Shown piece by piece: positions 10,565 to 22,989 of a stretch of DNA of 64,000 bases. Both the position numbers and the translations under genes were made by a program. The DNA is taken from assembly GCA_036346225.1 (NCBI GenBank), contig JARFIW010001088.1:3796501-3860500 (forward strand), read 5' to 3'. This DNA comes from Platerodrilus igneus. Lineage: Eukaryota; Arthropoda; Insecta; Coleoptera; Lycidae. Position 1 is the first letter of the stretch; each line of letters starts with the position of its first letter. The notes under the pieces are model-generated. The model had not been told where the DNA came from. It worked only from the letters and a program-made list of their open reading frames with translations, and made no database searches.

Positions 10565-11080
10565 GGTATGTGAAGGGGGTTAAGTAGCCTGTCGCTGCCA
10601 AGATCCCCCAACACTTACACATTTGTCGAATTAATAGTTTTTCTGTAAATCCTTTCACACAATTAACATTATCATGTTTAAGTACAGTTATTTTTTCGTC
10701 ATTAGTTTATTCATCTTGGGAGTGGTTGGATGCGTACCTCCATTGATTTCTATTCTGAGCTAGCCTACACATTTCCCTGAAAATTATGCAGCCTACATAT
10801 TTCACTACCAATGTGCAATAGTCTAACCTAGGTCTACCTCTACTTCTCTTTTTTCCTATCTCTGCTTCTAATATATTCCGCACTATTCCCTCATACCGTA
10901 GTATGTGGCCTATCATCTTATCTTTCCTATTTTTTACCTCTTTGTTCTTAACTTTAACTGTCTATGATATCTTCATCATACGTCTGTAGCACCATATTTC
11001 TAAGGCTTGTACCTTTTTTTTTGTCCGTTTCTCGTACTGTCCAGGCTTCACAGCCGCACAGTGCTATGTCCACAGTGCTC
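10565..11080 (-). mobile_element. RTE-like LINE, 3' fragment
   Basis: The minus strand includes the frame ending MIGHILRYEGIVRNILEAEI and GKKRSRGRPRLDY (about 10790-10916), the conserved C-terminal stretch of the RTE-like ORF, followed by its 3' UTR toward 10565. It is broken upstream near 11060, within the segment that in intact copies reads STALYGCEAWT. Confidence 0.8.
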
Positions 11081-12540
11081 AGTGATACATGATTAATTAT
11101 CTTTCTTTCAGCTCCAATATATTATTAGCGTAACGTATTCGGGCTGGTAACGAAATTAAGTGCTTTGACAGCTGAGTCAGCATTCGACATTTAGGGGGTA
11201 CTAATATCTTGCGCTGGACGGATGGAACTATAAAATCTAGAGGCATAAGCCAGCTGCCTCGAAATAACCTGGCATCAGGAAAGTGCGTGCGTTTCAGTGC
11301 GACCAGATCTGTTAACACTTTGGGAAAACTAAAAAGAATACTTCGTAAATGAGATCACAAAATCTAAGTTTCACTATCAGGTAGAAAATCACAAAATTGA
11401 GGAATTGAAACACTGTAAAGTTGCGTCTTGAAAATAAGTTACGCAAAATCATTAAATATAACGTCACAAAACTGAACATTAACAAAAAAAATAAAATATT
11501 ATTCCAAAAAATAATTTACGCCCTAAATTGTAGCGACAATTTTACGCTTTTCCTAGAATTTTCAGCTACGTATTTACTTCTGTGAATAAATGAAAAAGCT
11601 TCAGCTATAAGTGTTTGTATATAAATCGTACGAAGGAACATCCATCATTTTTGCATCAATTAAGTAATAAAATTCCGTTGCCGTCGCGTTACGATATCCA
11701 TATTTAGGAAAATAACAGTTTCTACGATATTAAAGCTGCTTAGATATTTATCATAATTTGAGATTTGCAGAGGCGGCTACAAGAAAAGAAGCGATGATGA
11801 TAATGTTGTTGCAATATACGGAAGTGTAAACCATGATGTCATGAAATCAGCGTAACGTACGTTATTTAATTTTTATATTCGTGTGAGAGATGACGGTAAG
11901 GATAAAAGATGAACGATACGATCTATATGTAAGGTAAAGGCTTTTACCAGGTTAACAGAAAGCGGATGTAAAGTGATACATAGTCAACATCAGGCGTTGT
12001 TTGTGTTTGGAACCTGATACTGACAACACGAACTGTCAATTATTTTAATGAAATTTCATTAATTAGGTTTATATCCCTTATTAATAACTTTTAAAGGTTA
12101 AAAATATTGTTCGCTTCAACCAATACAGCCTTAAATGTAATTATTGGGTATGTGGGAAAGTTTATTATGAACAACTATTTATCCTTTGTCAAGAATAATC
12201 ATCATCGGATTAAAGTATTTGCGGTTCTGATTTGTAAAAGCTCGTATTAGCGAGGGAGCTGAAGGAAGTGGTGATGCAAAATATTGGAGGCATATTCTTG
12301 CAATTAATTTAGATTCTAGACTTTCATAATTACATTATTCGTATGTTAGGAGTTGTTACCCTATATCAAACTACACGTGCTGAACATAGAACAAAGGCAT
12401 AGGAAAATCAAAATCTCCAACTGTTATCGTTCAAAGGGGGCGGCGTCTTAAAGCAAGTAGGCTGGGTTTAGCTAATTGCTTAATAAACATAAGCAAAATC
12501 ATTATAAGTTCCAAATTTACATAATATAAAAAGTGAAATT
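11081..12540. other. non-coding, nothing recognised
   Basis: AT-rich with scattered stops. A 73-codon minus-strand frame at 11097-11318 has no motif I recognise and no supporting context. Confidence 0.45.
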
Positions 12541-12554
12541 GAATGATTTAGCAG

Positions 12555-12985
12555 TTAGGATGGCTTCGGATGGCTTCATGGTTGCTGTGGAACCAGAATT
12601 AAGCTTGAACGCCGATTAAATGTCTGTATGCACCATTTAATGGGGTGTATAAGTCTTCGGAATTCTTCGGCTTTCTTCGGGAAGCTTCGGAAGTTGATTA
12701 AGAGGCCCAGTGTGAACTTGAACAATGATGATTAGGAGAGATATACAGGTCGACGGGTCCAGACATCTTCGGTGGTGTTCGGATCTCTTCGGTAGTCTTC
12801 GTGTTTTTAGTGGTGGGTCAAAGTTACGTTAAAAGAAATTATGAAATGAAATTATATGCACTTAAAAACTACTATTTACAATATATACAAAAAAAAAGAG
12901 GGTTCAGAAGGTTTTCGGTTGTCTTGTAAGCTCTTCGGCAGGCTTCGTGGGTGTCATGCTTCTTCGGGGATGTCGTCTCTGTGGT
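12555..12985 (+). repeat. cluster of TCTTCGG-type short motifs
   Basis: TTCGG or CTTCGG occurs more than ten times in about 430 bp, including four within 50 bp around 12653-12690. The spacing is irregular, so it is not a simple microsatellite. It is adjacent to the 33-bp repeats at 13.1-13.3 kb. Function unknown. Confidence 0.65.
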
Positions 12986-13137
12986 AGAGCTTGACAGATG
13001 CAATCACAATAATGACTGGTCGGTGAAGTATGGAACGGAGTTTCACGTTCGTACGGGTTTGTTAGTTATGGATTATTGAATGATGATGACGGCCTCCAGG
13101 TACGGCGGTGGATAGGGTAACGTTTGGGACAGGATGT

Positions 13138-13260
13138 AGGCTATGATGAGCACCGCATTAGGATTAGCAGGCTATGGCGAGCGCTGCTTGGAAAGGTTCT
13201 GCAGGCTATGTTGAGCGCCGCAGAAGAGAAAAGTCCCAGGCTATGGTGAGCACCAGGATG
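13138..13260 (+). repeat. four imperfect ~33-bp repeats
   Basis: The core AGGCTATG-N-N-GAGC-R-C recurs at about 13139, 13170, 13203 and 13238, giving spacings of roughly 32-35 bp. Bases after the core are partly conserved (CGC or CAGG). Confidence 0.7.
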
Positions 13261-13469
13261 TCTTCTACAGTATTCGAATTTATATTTATACAGTTCTGGT
13301 TGCTATCCTTCGTGTGTTGAAAAACGTTTATCAGTGCTTTAACCAATGAATTGCGTTGTCGATTTTTGAATGTGAACAAAGATTATTCAAATTTTATTAG
13401 AACAAATTTTAGTTGGAATTTTTGGGTTGTTCTATTTCCAGCACGTGTACTCTGATATAGTCAAATTTA

Positions 13470-15395
13470 CATTCGCAGTTCGTGCAGTGGCAAATCGCAA
13501 TGGACGCATACTTCGACAGTTTGCTGACGGACGTGAGGTCGAGGTCTTAGGACCAGCAGAACCCACTCACTACGGCAATAGACGCAGGCCTGATGTACTA
13601 GACGTCGCGATACTCCACCAAGTGACGCTGAACACGGAGATCCGGGCCGCCAGCGACCTCAGTTCTGACCACAACCCGGTGCTGTTTCATCTCGGAGGGG
13701 AGCGAGCCCCGGCCATCAACAAAGCCCCTAGGGTTTCGTGGCTGGCATTTGCCGCCCGTCTAGCGAGGTCGGTCGAAGGGATGTCTAACGACATACCGAC
13801 GGCTGACGCGCTGGAGGCGCAAGTGGACCGCCTCGTGGAGTGCATACAGACCTCGGTCAGTAGAACCACTTCCATGAGACCAGTAGCGGATAAGAGGGAC
13901 ATCCCCCCTCTGCACATCCGCGACCTCATCCGGGAGAAGAACCGCGCCAGGCGTCAGTGGCAAAGAACCTGGGACCCTGCGGAACGACTCCGGTACAATC
14001 GATTGGTCGCCGAAATGCGATTAGCAATTCGGCGGCACCGGAACGAGGCCTGGGAAGCCAGACTGGAGAATCTCCGAGCCGACGACAACTCTCTGTGGAG
14101 GATGTCGAAAGTACTGAGGAACAAGACGTCCCCAATGCCTCCTATCCATGGCGAAACAGGCTTAGCCTATTCAGTTCCTAAAAAGGCAGAAGTCTTCGCA
14201 GACAGCATGGAATGTCAGTTCGAGCCAAACTATGCTCACGCAGACCTTCGGCATATCGAACGGGTGCACCGCGACATCCGACGAAGGCTAAGGGACGACG
14301 ATCCTCAGGAACTTGACCCTACCACGGTTGAAGAAGCCAAGGACCTTATCAAGGCCTTAAGGGTCAGAAAAGCTTCTGGACCGGACGATATCTCCAACCG
14401 GGCTATGAAAGCGCTGCCGGAAAACGCCCTCCGGGCGTTAACCGGAATCATCAATGCCATGTTGAGACTCCGCCACTTTCCATCCACATGGAAGACGGCG
14501 GACGTCGTAGTGCTCCGGAAGGCAGGCAAATCTGCGACATTCCCACAGAACTACCGGCCCATTAGCTTGCTGTCGGTAGTTGGGAAAATAGCGGAAGCCG
14601 TCTTTCTAAGGAGACTCCAGGCGGCGATGCAGGAGCAGTGTTCCTGGACGTGTCTAAAGATTTCGATAAGGTCTGGCACAACGGCCTACTCTACAAGATG
14701 CTATAGAGGGGTACCACGCGCTCTCGTCCAACTGACAAGATCCTATCTTCGTGATAGTTGGTTTTGCATCAGGCTTGACGGGGTGTAGTCGACGAGGCGG
14801 AGAATCAGGGCTGGGGTACCCCAAGGCTCTCTTCTCTCGCCGGCACTCTTTAGCATCTTCGTGAGCGACCTACCGAAAACGGCAGATACCAGGATAGCAC
14901 TATACGCCAACGACACAGCCATTCTAGCCAGGTCCCGTGCTCCGCACCTCATTATGCAGAGACTGCAAACGGCGATGGACGCTCTCGAGGAGTGGCTAAG
15001 ACTCTGGCGAGTCGAGGTCAATCCAGAAAAGAGCACGGCAGTTTTCTTCTCGAAGCGACGTCACCGACCTGGAGACGATGTCAAAGCGTTCGACGAACCG
15101 ATACCTTGGCGTCCAGACGTCAAGTATCTAGGGGTGTTCCTTGATTCGAAGCTAACCTGGAAAGCTCACATCGAGTATGCGGCAAACAAGGCCAAGGGTG
15201 TTATGGCTCAGCTATACCCCTTGACCAATCGCCGAAGTAGGCTGAACGCTTCAAACAAGCTTAGGCTCTACCAGGCGATAACCAGACCGACGTTTGCATG
15301 CGCATCAGCGGTATGGGGGTAACGCAGCGGAAATGCACATGCGGAAACTCCAGGTTATCCACAACAAGGCCCTAAGGGAAGTCTTCGGAGCTCTG
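13470..15395 (+). pseudogene. Jockey-like LINE ORF2: endonuclease end and reverse transcriptase
   Basis: A frame beginning within 13427-14788 encodes the end of an APE-type endonuclease (RPDVLDVAIL and SSDHNPVLFHLG) and then reverse transcriptase (ASGPDDISNRAMKALP, FPSTWKTADVVVL, QNYRPISLLSVVGKIAE). Near 14630 about 45 residues, including the FGFR-type motif, are missing and the frame shifts; LDVSKDFDKVWH continues in another frame. From 14861 comes RT motif C as YANDTA, where the first catalytic Asp is Asn. A thumb region follows (LGVFLDSKLTWKAHI) to 15322. The copy is truncated at both ends and has unusually high GC for this window, typical of Jockey codon use. It cannot be active. Confidence 0.9.
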
Positions 15396-15937
15396 AGAAA
15401 TTATATTAAAACTTTAATTAGGAGCACACACCTGCGTATTTTTAAAAGTCAATTTCAGTTTAATTTGTTTGAATAAACATGAAAATTCTGCGTATATTGG
15501 AAACGGTCGGATAAACCGTAGCTTATATTAACGGGAAGGCTAGATACGGGGTTATTTAACTCAAATAAGAATACACGTGGACTGAAATAACCGATAGTAA
15601 AGAGTATCGATTTGCACCACTAGGAGCAAGTTAGAAAAAGACAGATAAAATGCGCAAAGCAGAGACACAGATAATAAAAGGCGTGATTTGAGCAACGTCA
15701 CGAGGAAATGATTGGTTGAAATAAGTTGCAGATATGAGAGGTGTAAACGTAACGATTTCTATACAAAATTAATTAGTGTTCTCGGACGTGTTTGCGAGCC
15801 GTGTGAAAGTTCTTAGATTTTCAACTGGCGCGTGTGCAAATTTTGTAGAACCGCGTGCCGGACTGTCGAAAAGGGAACAGAGTATGCGAAATTCTGGAAA
15901 TTGTCCGTTGCGGAACAAAACCGACGCACGGGCGGGC

Positions 15938-15948
15938 TATTATATAAA
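15938..15948 (+). promoter_or_regulatory. putative LTR TATA box
   Basis: TATTATATAAA lies in a GC-rich context. It is conserved in position with TATATATA at 55244-55251 in the younger LTR, as expected for the LTR pol II promoter. Inference from position and conservation. Confidence 0.55.
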
Positions 15949-15954
15949 CCCGGA

Positions 15955-16110
15955 CTTTAAACAGTTTCGCTCTCTTAGATTTTCGATTTTGATTCAATAC
16001 TTTAAACAGTTTCGCTCTTAGATTTTCGATTTTGATTCAATACTTTAAACAGTTTGCTTTTATATTTTGTGATTATTGAATACTTTAAAACAGTTTGCTC
16101 TTTACGTGCT
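15955..16110 (+). repeat. LTR-internal tandem repeat, ~40-45-bp unit
   Basis: Units beginning CTTTAAACAGTTT start at about 15955, 16000, 16043 and 16083. The corresponding part of the younger LTR (55270-55390) shows only vestiges, so the array expanded in this copy just downstream of the presumed transcription start. Confidence 0.75.
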
Positions 16111-17181
16111 ACGATACAAGTTATTATGCATTAGTGCACTTAGAAAAGAAGATACAAGGTAAAAAAGTCTAGTTATATTTGCGAGTATTACTGTGCCAAT
16201 TATCCAAATTTGCAACGATACATGAATAAACAAAAGTAGGCAGTTTTGGGGTATAGCGTGAAAGAATTAGGAATTTCTTTGCTATTTTTCGGGGGTGTTA
16301 ATAATCAAATGTTATTCGTAATCGTGATTGGATCCACAAAACAAGATTTTGAAATACTTAGATGAGTTCTGGAGAAGCTCTGAAACAATTTTAGATGAAT
16401 GGTGGTGTAGAAAATTTTAAAAGCGTTCAGAATCAAAGCCGTAAACATAACCCAGTTGGAATGGTGTGATTAACAAAGGACGATGTACATTGGAACCACG
16501 AGTGCATTAACCTTCAGGTAACTTATGCTTTGTTGTTCGATTTTTGATGTTTTGGTGTGTGTTGAATAACTTTATAATTTGTTTGCTAAAAAATGGACAG
16601 TAGTGAATTTGTACAAACAACAAATTTTTAATTTTAAGGTGAAATTTTCTTGTTTAAGTAGAAAGGAGTATTTAGCAGTTTATGTTCTTGATTATGATGA
16701 AAATTTAGGTCTGTCTTTGAGCTCAATTAGACTAACCTGTTTGATTAACGTAAAGGGGTGGGAAATGCTCCCTTTGTACTCAGACTCAGGTCTGCAAATA
16801 TTGTTAAATTAATTAGTAGGCATCCTACAAGGACTTTAACTCTGGATGCAAATTAAAATGATGACAAATTTAATCTTGAAATTTTATGATACTGAAATTT
16901 ATGCTACAATTTAATTTGGAAATTTTAATGTGTTATGAATATTGATGTAAATAGAGTTAACGTTGATGTTTGTGGTAGGAATGTGTTTGTTTTTTTTTAT
17001 GAATGAGGATGAAAGTTTTAACTAGGTGAGCAGCCGAGGCGGAAAGAGTAAAGAGGCGATTATCAGAAGAGATTCAACAGGGCGAAAATCACAGCAAATC
17101 TTGGTGCCAAATTCGAGAGGCACGAATATCTTTTTTTACTCTGGTGAGGCTTTTTGTAGGTTCCACAGCAATATATATATA

Positions 17182-19091
17182 CAGTGTGTCCCAAAAAGTT
17201 TTATACAAATGAAGAAAAAGTTTATCTTTCATTTCACAAAAAAAATTATTCTTAATAAAAAGCCCTGCATGACTAGTAGATCCATAATTAATTACAACAT
17301 TTTTAAAACATTGGCTGGAATACAGGGAAAATCAAAATCATGATTTAAAGTGATAGTAAAATACACTCAAATTGTATTGGAGAGCAAAATGTTCATTTAA
17401 ATTTTTATTAAATAGCATTAAATTATGCCCACTTTGTAAATTTGTGATTTTCCCGGAAAAAATTAGCAGATATTATATTAATTAAATTATTTATTGAATA
17501 AAGGAATGAGACATAATAAACCTCCTATCAATTTATCAACAATGAATAATCACAACTAATAAATTCTATTGAGAGCATGTAAAATAACTTAAATACTACG
17601 GAACTTCAACGTATCCACCGTTGCTTTCAAAACAGGTGATTGTTCGTCGACTAAATTCATTTATGACATTTCTAACCGCATCTGGAGTTATAGTTTCACA
17701 TGTATCTTTAATGATTCTTTCAAGATGATCAAAATCTTGAAATGGCCTCTGAAGGTATAATTTTTCTTTTAAGTAGCCCCACAAAAAGAAGTCTAGAGGG
17801 GTTATGTCTGGCGACCTTCGTGGCCAAAGAAACTCCATGTGCCTTCTAATCACTTTACCGTTAAAAGTATGGACGTGAAAATCCCTAATAGTTCACTTAC
17901 AGTGATTACGGTGCTCCATCCTGTTGGTACCATATTTTTTCTCGTTCATCTAGCGGTAGTTCATCAAGAAAGTCTGACAACTGATTATTTAAAAATTGTA
18001 GGTATCTTTTCCATTCATGTTATTTCGAAAAAAGAATGGTCCAATAATTCAGTCTTTGTAAATGCCACACCATACATTAGTTTTAAATGAATATTGATCT
18101 CTAGTTTGGACATGAAAATTGGGATTAACATCGCTCCACCATCGACAATTTTGCGAACTTACTGTACCCCTAGACGTAAACGTTGCTTCGCCAGAGAACA
18201 ATACTTGTCGTGTCATAAATCTGTTATTTTCCAATTCTCCTTCTCCTTCTTTTAGAGTATGGGTAAATTGGGGTTTGTATGGTTTAAGTATATTTGACTT
18301 TAAAATTCGTGCAACTGTATTTTTACTTACATTCAATAAATTGGACCTTCTTCGAAGTGAATATTTTGGATTTTCCACAACCGATAGCATCACAGCAGTT
18401 TCAATTTTTTCATTTCGAATCCATGGCCGATGTTTCTTTCTAAATTTATTTTCAACACTTTCAGAACTCGTGAAATTATTTATTACATATCTGACCATTG
18501 TGAAATGTATTATTTTATCAGGGTGTCAATTACTAAAGATTTCTGCTGCCTCCCTACATGTTTTATAATTTTCTCCAACAATGAGAACAATTTCAATTTT
18601 ATCTTTAATACTCAATTTTACTGGCATTTCTAATTATTGCAAACACACACTTATGTAACAATTGACATTTGTTGACAATTCTTAGATATTCCAAAGCACT
18701 CTATCAAGAACGTGTGTAAAAAGGATGAGTAACATAAAATCAGGCGCTTATTATAAACGGAATCTTACGATGTTTCGTACTGCGCATTAATTTAACAATT
18801 GCTCATGTGTTTATTGAATATCTTTTAATTTTTATCTACAAAGTGGGCATAATTTATTGCTATTTAATAAAAATTTCAATGAACATTTTGCTATCCAATA
18901 CAATTTGAGCGTATTTTACTATCACTCCAAATCATAATTTTGATTTTCCCTGTATTCCAGCCAATGTTTCAAAAATTTTGTACTTGATTATGGATCTACA
19001 GGTCATGCAGAGCTTTTTATCAAGAAATTTTTTTTTGTGAAATGTAAGATAAACTTTTTCTCCATTTGTATAAAACTTTTTGGGACACACT
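17182..19091 (-). mobile_element. mariner-like DNA transposon with ~255-bp terminal inverted repeats
   Basis: The ends are reverse complements: AGTGTGTCCCAAAAAGTT at ~17184 and its complement ending at 19091. The similarity continues inward to about 17440 and 18836, with few differences. TA lies outside each end, the usual mariner target, within TA-rich flanks. It inserted at the end of the old LTR. The interior encodes a degenerate transposase on the minus strand. Such long inverted ends are unusual for classical mariner but known in related groups. Confidence 0.92.
17596..18627 (-). pseudogene. Tc1/mariner-superfamily transposase, degenerate
   Basis: ATG at 18627; the last codons are at 17596, about 343 codons. 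The N-terminus MPVKLSIKDKIEIVL leads to a helix-turn-helix region, then SLRRRSNLLNVSKNTVARIL. The first catalytic segment reads LFSGEATF, where family members have Asp before Glu; Gly here destroys it. QNCRWWSDVNPNF and NVWCGI follow. The second Asp block (WYQQDGAP) is preserved near 17920 in a shifted frame. WPRRSPDITPLDFFLWGYLK holds the third Asp. Several stops and frameshifts make it non-functional. Confidence 0.9.
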
Positions 19092-20604
19092 TATATATAT
19101 ATATATATATAATTAAGATGTATCTGTGAATCGAGCTAATAGTTGTATAGCCATTTACAAAATAATAGCTTTATTATTTCACAAGGAAGGAAACATCTCT
19201 TAGCTCGATTTGTATTCGTCAATAAGCTTTTATTATTTTCATAAGAGTTTATTTACAGATACAGTTTAGTTTTTTATTTTGTTGTACATTGCGTAATAAG
19301 AAACTATAATTTAAACTTTTAGCTCGGTTAGTAAAAGCATATGCACATTAATCGGAGTTTAAAGATTCAAATCCTGAAATAGACTTATATCAAATATTTG
19401 TTACTGCATGATCCACGATCAAACAATTTTTACTTGTAAGCAATCCCAGATTTTAAAATTTAAAAAAAGCCAAATAACAACCATGATAAAACTCTTATTC
19501 AAATTAATATTCTTTTTAATGAAAATTATTTGTTTCAGGGTCCATTGCTTAAAGTGATGCAATTATCCATTGTTTAAAAAAGTTAGGGCAGTGCATGACT
19601 AGAAATTTAAGATTCAGAGGACATGTTGAATAATGCCTAAAGCTGCCGCTAGCTTATCCATTTGTACTAAGTATACAAAAACAATAAAAGATCATGCATA
19701 TACATTACTTAAATCATATTGCCACTTTCACCTTATGAATCACGTACCATCAAGATTATAATACGCAAAAACAACACTCGAATAGAAAATTGAAACATTT
19801 ATTTAATAATACAACATCGTCGATCTATTTGTACTATTATTATTATTCTTAAATTAATATGGCTTATTACAAAATCCGACTTTGATTATGATCGCATTTA
19901 AGCCAATTGAAGCGAAAGTTGGCTATCGAATGTATTGTTTAAAAAAATGGTTACGTAAACTTGAAACCGTAATTTGTGATTGAAGGTAAAATATTATCGA
20001 TTATTAAATATTTGTGGGCTTATTTTTTACATTACAAATATATTCCTAAGATAAGGATAATGCAACATTGCTAAATTAGTTCATACATACATACATATAT
20101 TAATGGTTCTGGTAAAATAAATATTTAGTTTAATAGATTACGGTGTGTTATATAATAAAGCTTTCACAGTTTTTGGAATGTGCGCCTTAGAAATTTTGGG
20201 GTTTGTTTAAGATAATGCATGTTTATAGAGACTTGAATGATTTACAAACAAAGTCAATAAATTAAAATTCCAACGATGCGAAATCAACGTGTACTTGCAT
20301 TTTAGATATCGCAATTTATATCGGGAGATACTCAGTAAATGCTATTATCCTCAGTAGACAATTTATAACAATTTGATTGCAATATATGTATTGTAAGGAT
20401 AATAATGCCAGATCCCTTAAATTAGATAACAATAAAACCCACGCCTTCAATTCTGTTACTTACAAATAGCAAAACCCACGCTAAATTAATTATTACTTGC
20501 TGCAATATTCTCAAACTGCCATTAAATTAGCTTTTAATAAGTTGGAGAATTTGAAGATTTTATTTTTAAATAAAGTTTGTAAGTAATGGGTTTATTTCGC
20601 AAAA
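19092..20604. other. AT-rich non-coding, nothing recognised
   Basis: After a short (TA)n at ~19093-19112 there is only AT-rich sequence without frames over 60 codons or recognised repeats. Confidence 0.5.
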
Positions 20605-20609
20605 GACCG

Positions 20610-22830
20610 CTTTCAACGGACCTACACCTTGAAGAAGTTCTACAATACTAGAACGGGTAGAATGGCTAGCGTGTTTCAGTGAGCTGAAGACCTAACTATA
20701 GGTTTACTAAATTAGTGAGGAACCAGACTAAGACAGGTCCCCAAAAGAAAGCAGCAACTCTTTCCGTACTTAGAGTAGCAGAAATCATCGGGGTTGATAT
20801 GGCATTCTAAGACACGCTACCCTAATGTGAAAGACAACGGGAAACCACACATTACCTCCCAAATGCACGCTCTATCAAAATCGCTTTAAAAAATGAGGCG
20901 ATCTCTGGGGTAAAAGATTCTGGAGCTAACAGTCCCCCGTTCGAATTTCTGGGATCAACATGTTCAATATAAAGAAGAAAAGGACGGGAACATTTTGTGA
21001 ATCGGGATGTGGATTGTTATAAGCATACAGCAAGTAGGCAAGCTAGAGAATTGGAAAATAGAAATCGATAGGTTAGCTAGCATTAGATATAGTAGGGATT
21101 ACCGAAGTTCGGTCCAGAGCAGGAAATTTTTGGAACAGAGATTTTAGGATAATTCAAAGAGTGTGAGGATAGTTATGCGGAAAAAGATAGAACGCTGCGT
21201 AGAAAACTACATAAAAAAGAACGAAAGAGAACTTATGGTTAGATTAGAACCTAAACCGTTAAATACGGTAATAATACAAGTATACGTGTCCACCTCTAGC
21301 TACAGTGAGAAAGAGATAGAAGGAGTCTACAAAGATATCGAAGACATACTATGGTTCATAAAAAGAGATCAAAATGTGATAATTACAGGAGATTTTAATG
21401 CAGTGATAGATGAGGGTTAGGAAGGAGCGGTAGCAGCTTTATTAGGTTTAAGCATGAGAAGCGATAGGGGAAATGCACTGGTAGAGTTTTGCGACAAAAA
21501 CAATTTAACCAACACAAACACGTCATTTCGGCATAATTCTAGACGACAATATCAAATGGATTACATTCCGGTTCGACAACGATTTAAGAATCAAGTAAAA
21601 AACTGTAGAAGCTACCCTGAAGCGGATTAGACACTGACCACATAGTAATTAGGAAAGCCGCGCTTAAATTAAAAAATTTGAACAGGAACGGGAAACGGCC
21701 TTAGACTGTAAAAAACTAAAAAATAAAAATATACATTAAAGATTTAAGCAAAAGACAAACAGGTTGCTGAAAGATATCGGAAAACTTCTGATACTTAGGA
21801 AATAGAAACGGAATGAAATAACATTAAATCCAGCTTAGATACAACGGCGACAGATATTCTGGGGTACAAACAAAAGAAAATAAGAAACCATGGGTGAAAA
21901 AATATTCTGATTTTAATAGAAAATGAAAACAAAAACAGACCAGAAGATTAAAGAAAATAGAGAAAAGCCATACAATGGAAAATTATTCGAAAATACAGGA
22001 AAAGAACAATTGATAGGTAAAAAGTGCAAAGAGGTACAAAGTAAGATGGAAATAGGAACGACAAACAAAGCATACAAACAAATTAGAAGGAATTTTAGGA
22101 ATACAAAACCGTATAGCAAACAAATAAGGAGCGCGGGAGAAAACACCATTATAGAAAACGAAGAAAAATTGATTAAATTGAAAAAATATATAAGGAAATT
22201 ATAGGCAGTAAAAACACTAACACAGAAATTAGACATTGAAAAGTATGACGTGCGACATCCTATATTTAGAGATGAGTTTGAATTAGCATTAAAGAGTATA
22301 AAAAATAGTGGACTGAATTTTTGGTTTACGCAATTAAACTATGATATAGCGGTACTGGCATCTAGCAAGCAAACAGTTTCAACAGAGAGATACGATATGA
22401 TAAGTAACAAAAATAAGACTAAAGTATTAAGATGCAAAGGAGGGGAAAATAAATCTAAAACAAGAATACAAGTAGGTAACAACAACTTACAAGAGCTTAA
22501 AGATTTCTGCTACCTAGGAAGCTAAATAACGCGAGATGGAAAGAGCGCAAAAGATATAAAACAAAGATTAGCACAAGGTCGTGCTACATTTAACAAGAAA
22601 AGGCAACTAATGTGTTCAAAGACAACAAACATAGAAACAAGGAAGAGATAGCTTAAAACATATGTGTGGAGCACAGCACTGTACGGCTGTGAATGTTTAG
22701 ACAGTAGAAGAAGTGGACAGGAAAAAGATGAAATGTGGTGTTACAGACGTATGATGAAGATATCATGGACAGACAAAGTTAAGAAAGTGCTAGAAATGGT
22801 AAGAGAAGAAAGTAATTCCAAATGTCTTTC
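20610..22830 (+). mobile_element. RTE-like LINE, internally deleted copy
   Basis: The 5' UTR (GGACCTACACCTTG at ~20618; GAGGAACCAGACTAAGACAG at ~20716) matches the copy starting near 61.36 kb. The endonuclease is partial at 21163-21420, with VIITGDFNA followed by a stop. The linker frame 21923-22204 follows. At about 22305 the sequence jumps from FELALKSIKN to the region after RT motif C (AVLASSK), deleting most of the catalytic domain. The C-terminus WSTALYGCECLDS and MMKISWTDKVK ends near 22830. It cannot encode a working polymerase. Confidence 0.88.
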
Positions 22831-22989
22831 TGCATTTGAGAATATTCATTGCTTTTTAGATATATAAGTTACAAAATAAAAAGTGATAGGGAACATCCAT
22901 GTCACACCCTTTCCTAATATTTACCTCTACGTTGTTGCTCTAACTCCATTACCGCTGTTTACTCTTTCTATAAGCTATATACTATATGT

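Larger units (their letters stand above)
15427..17170 (+). mobile_element. old LTR copy of the 50.7-56.4 kb retrotransposon family
   Basis: This matches the 3' LTR at 54305-56404 from its position ~54749 to its end, in the same orientation but with many differences. Shared landmarks include GATACGGGGTTATTTAA (15547), the TATA box, GTATCACTG/TACTGTGCCAATT, and GTTTGTGGTAGGAATGTG (16968). Its end, TTCCACAGCAAT near 17170, corresponds to the LTR terminus. The first ~440 bp are missing where it abuts the Jockey relic. Short frames here are incidental. Confidence 0.85.

Noticed and set aside
11097..11318. 73-codon minus-strand frame
   Set aside because: No motif or context; not enough to call a gene or exon.
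13427..13470. ATG at 13427 as start of the Jockey frame
   Set aside because: Homology to LINE endonuclease begins only around 13480; the upstream codons are flanking DNA read by chance.
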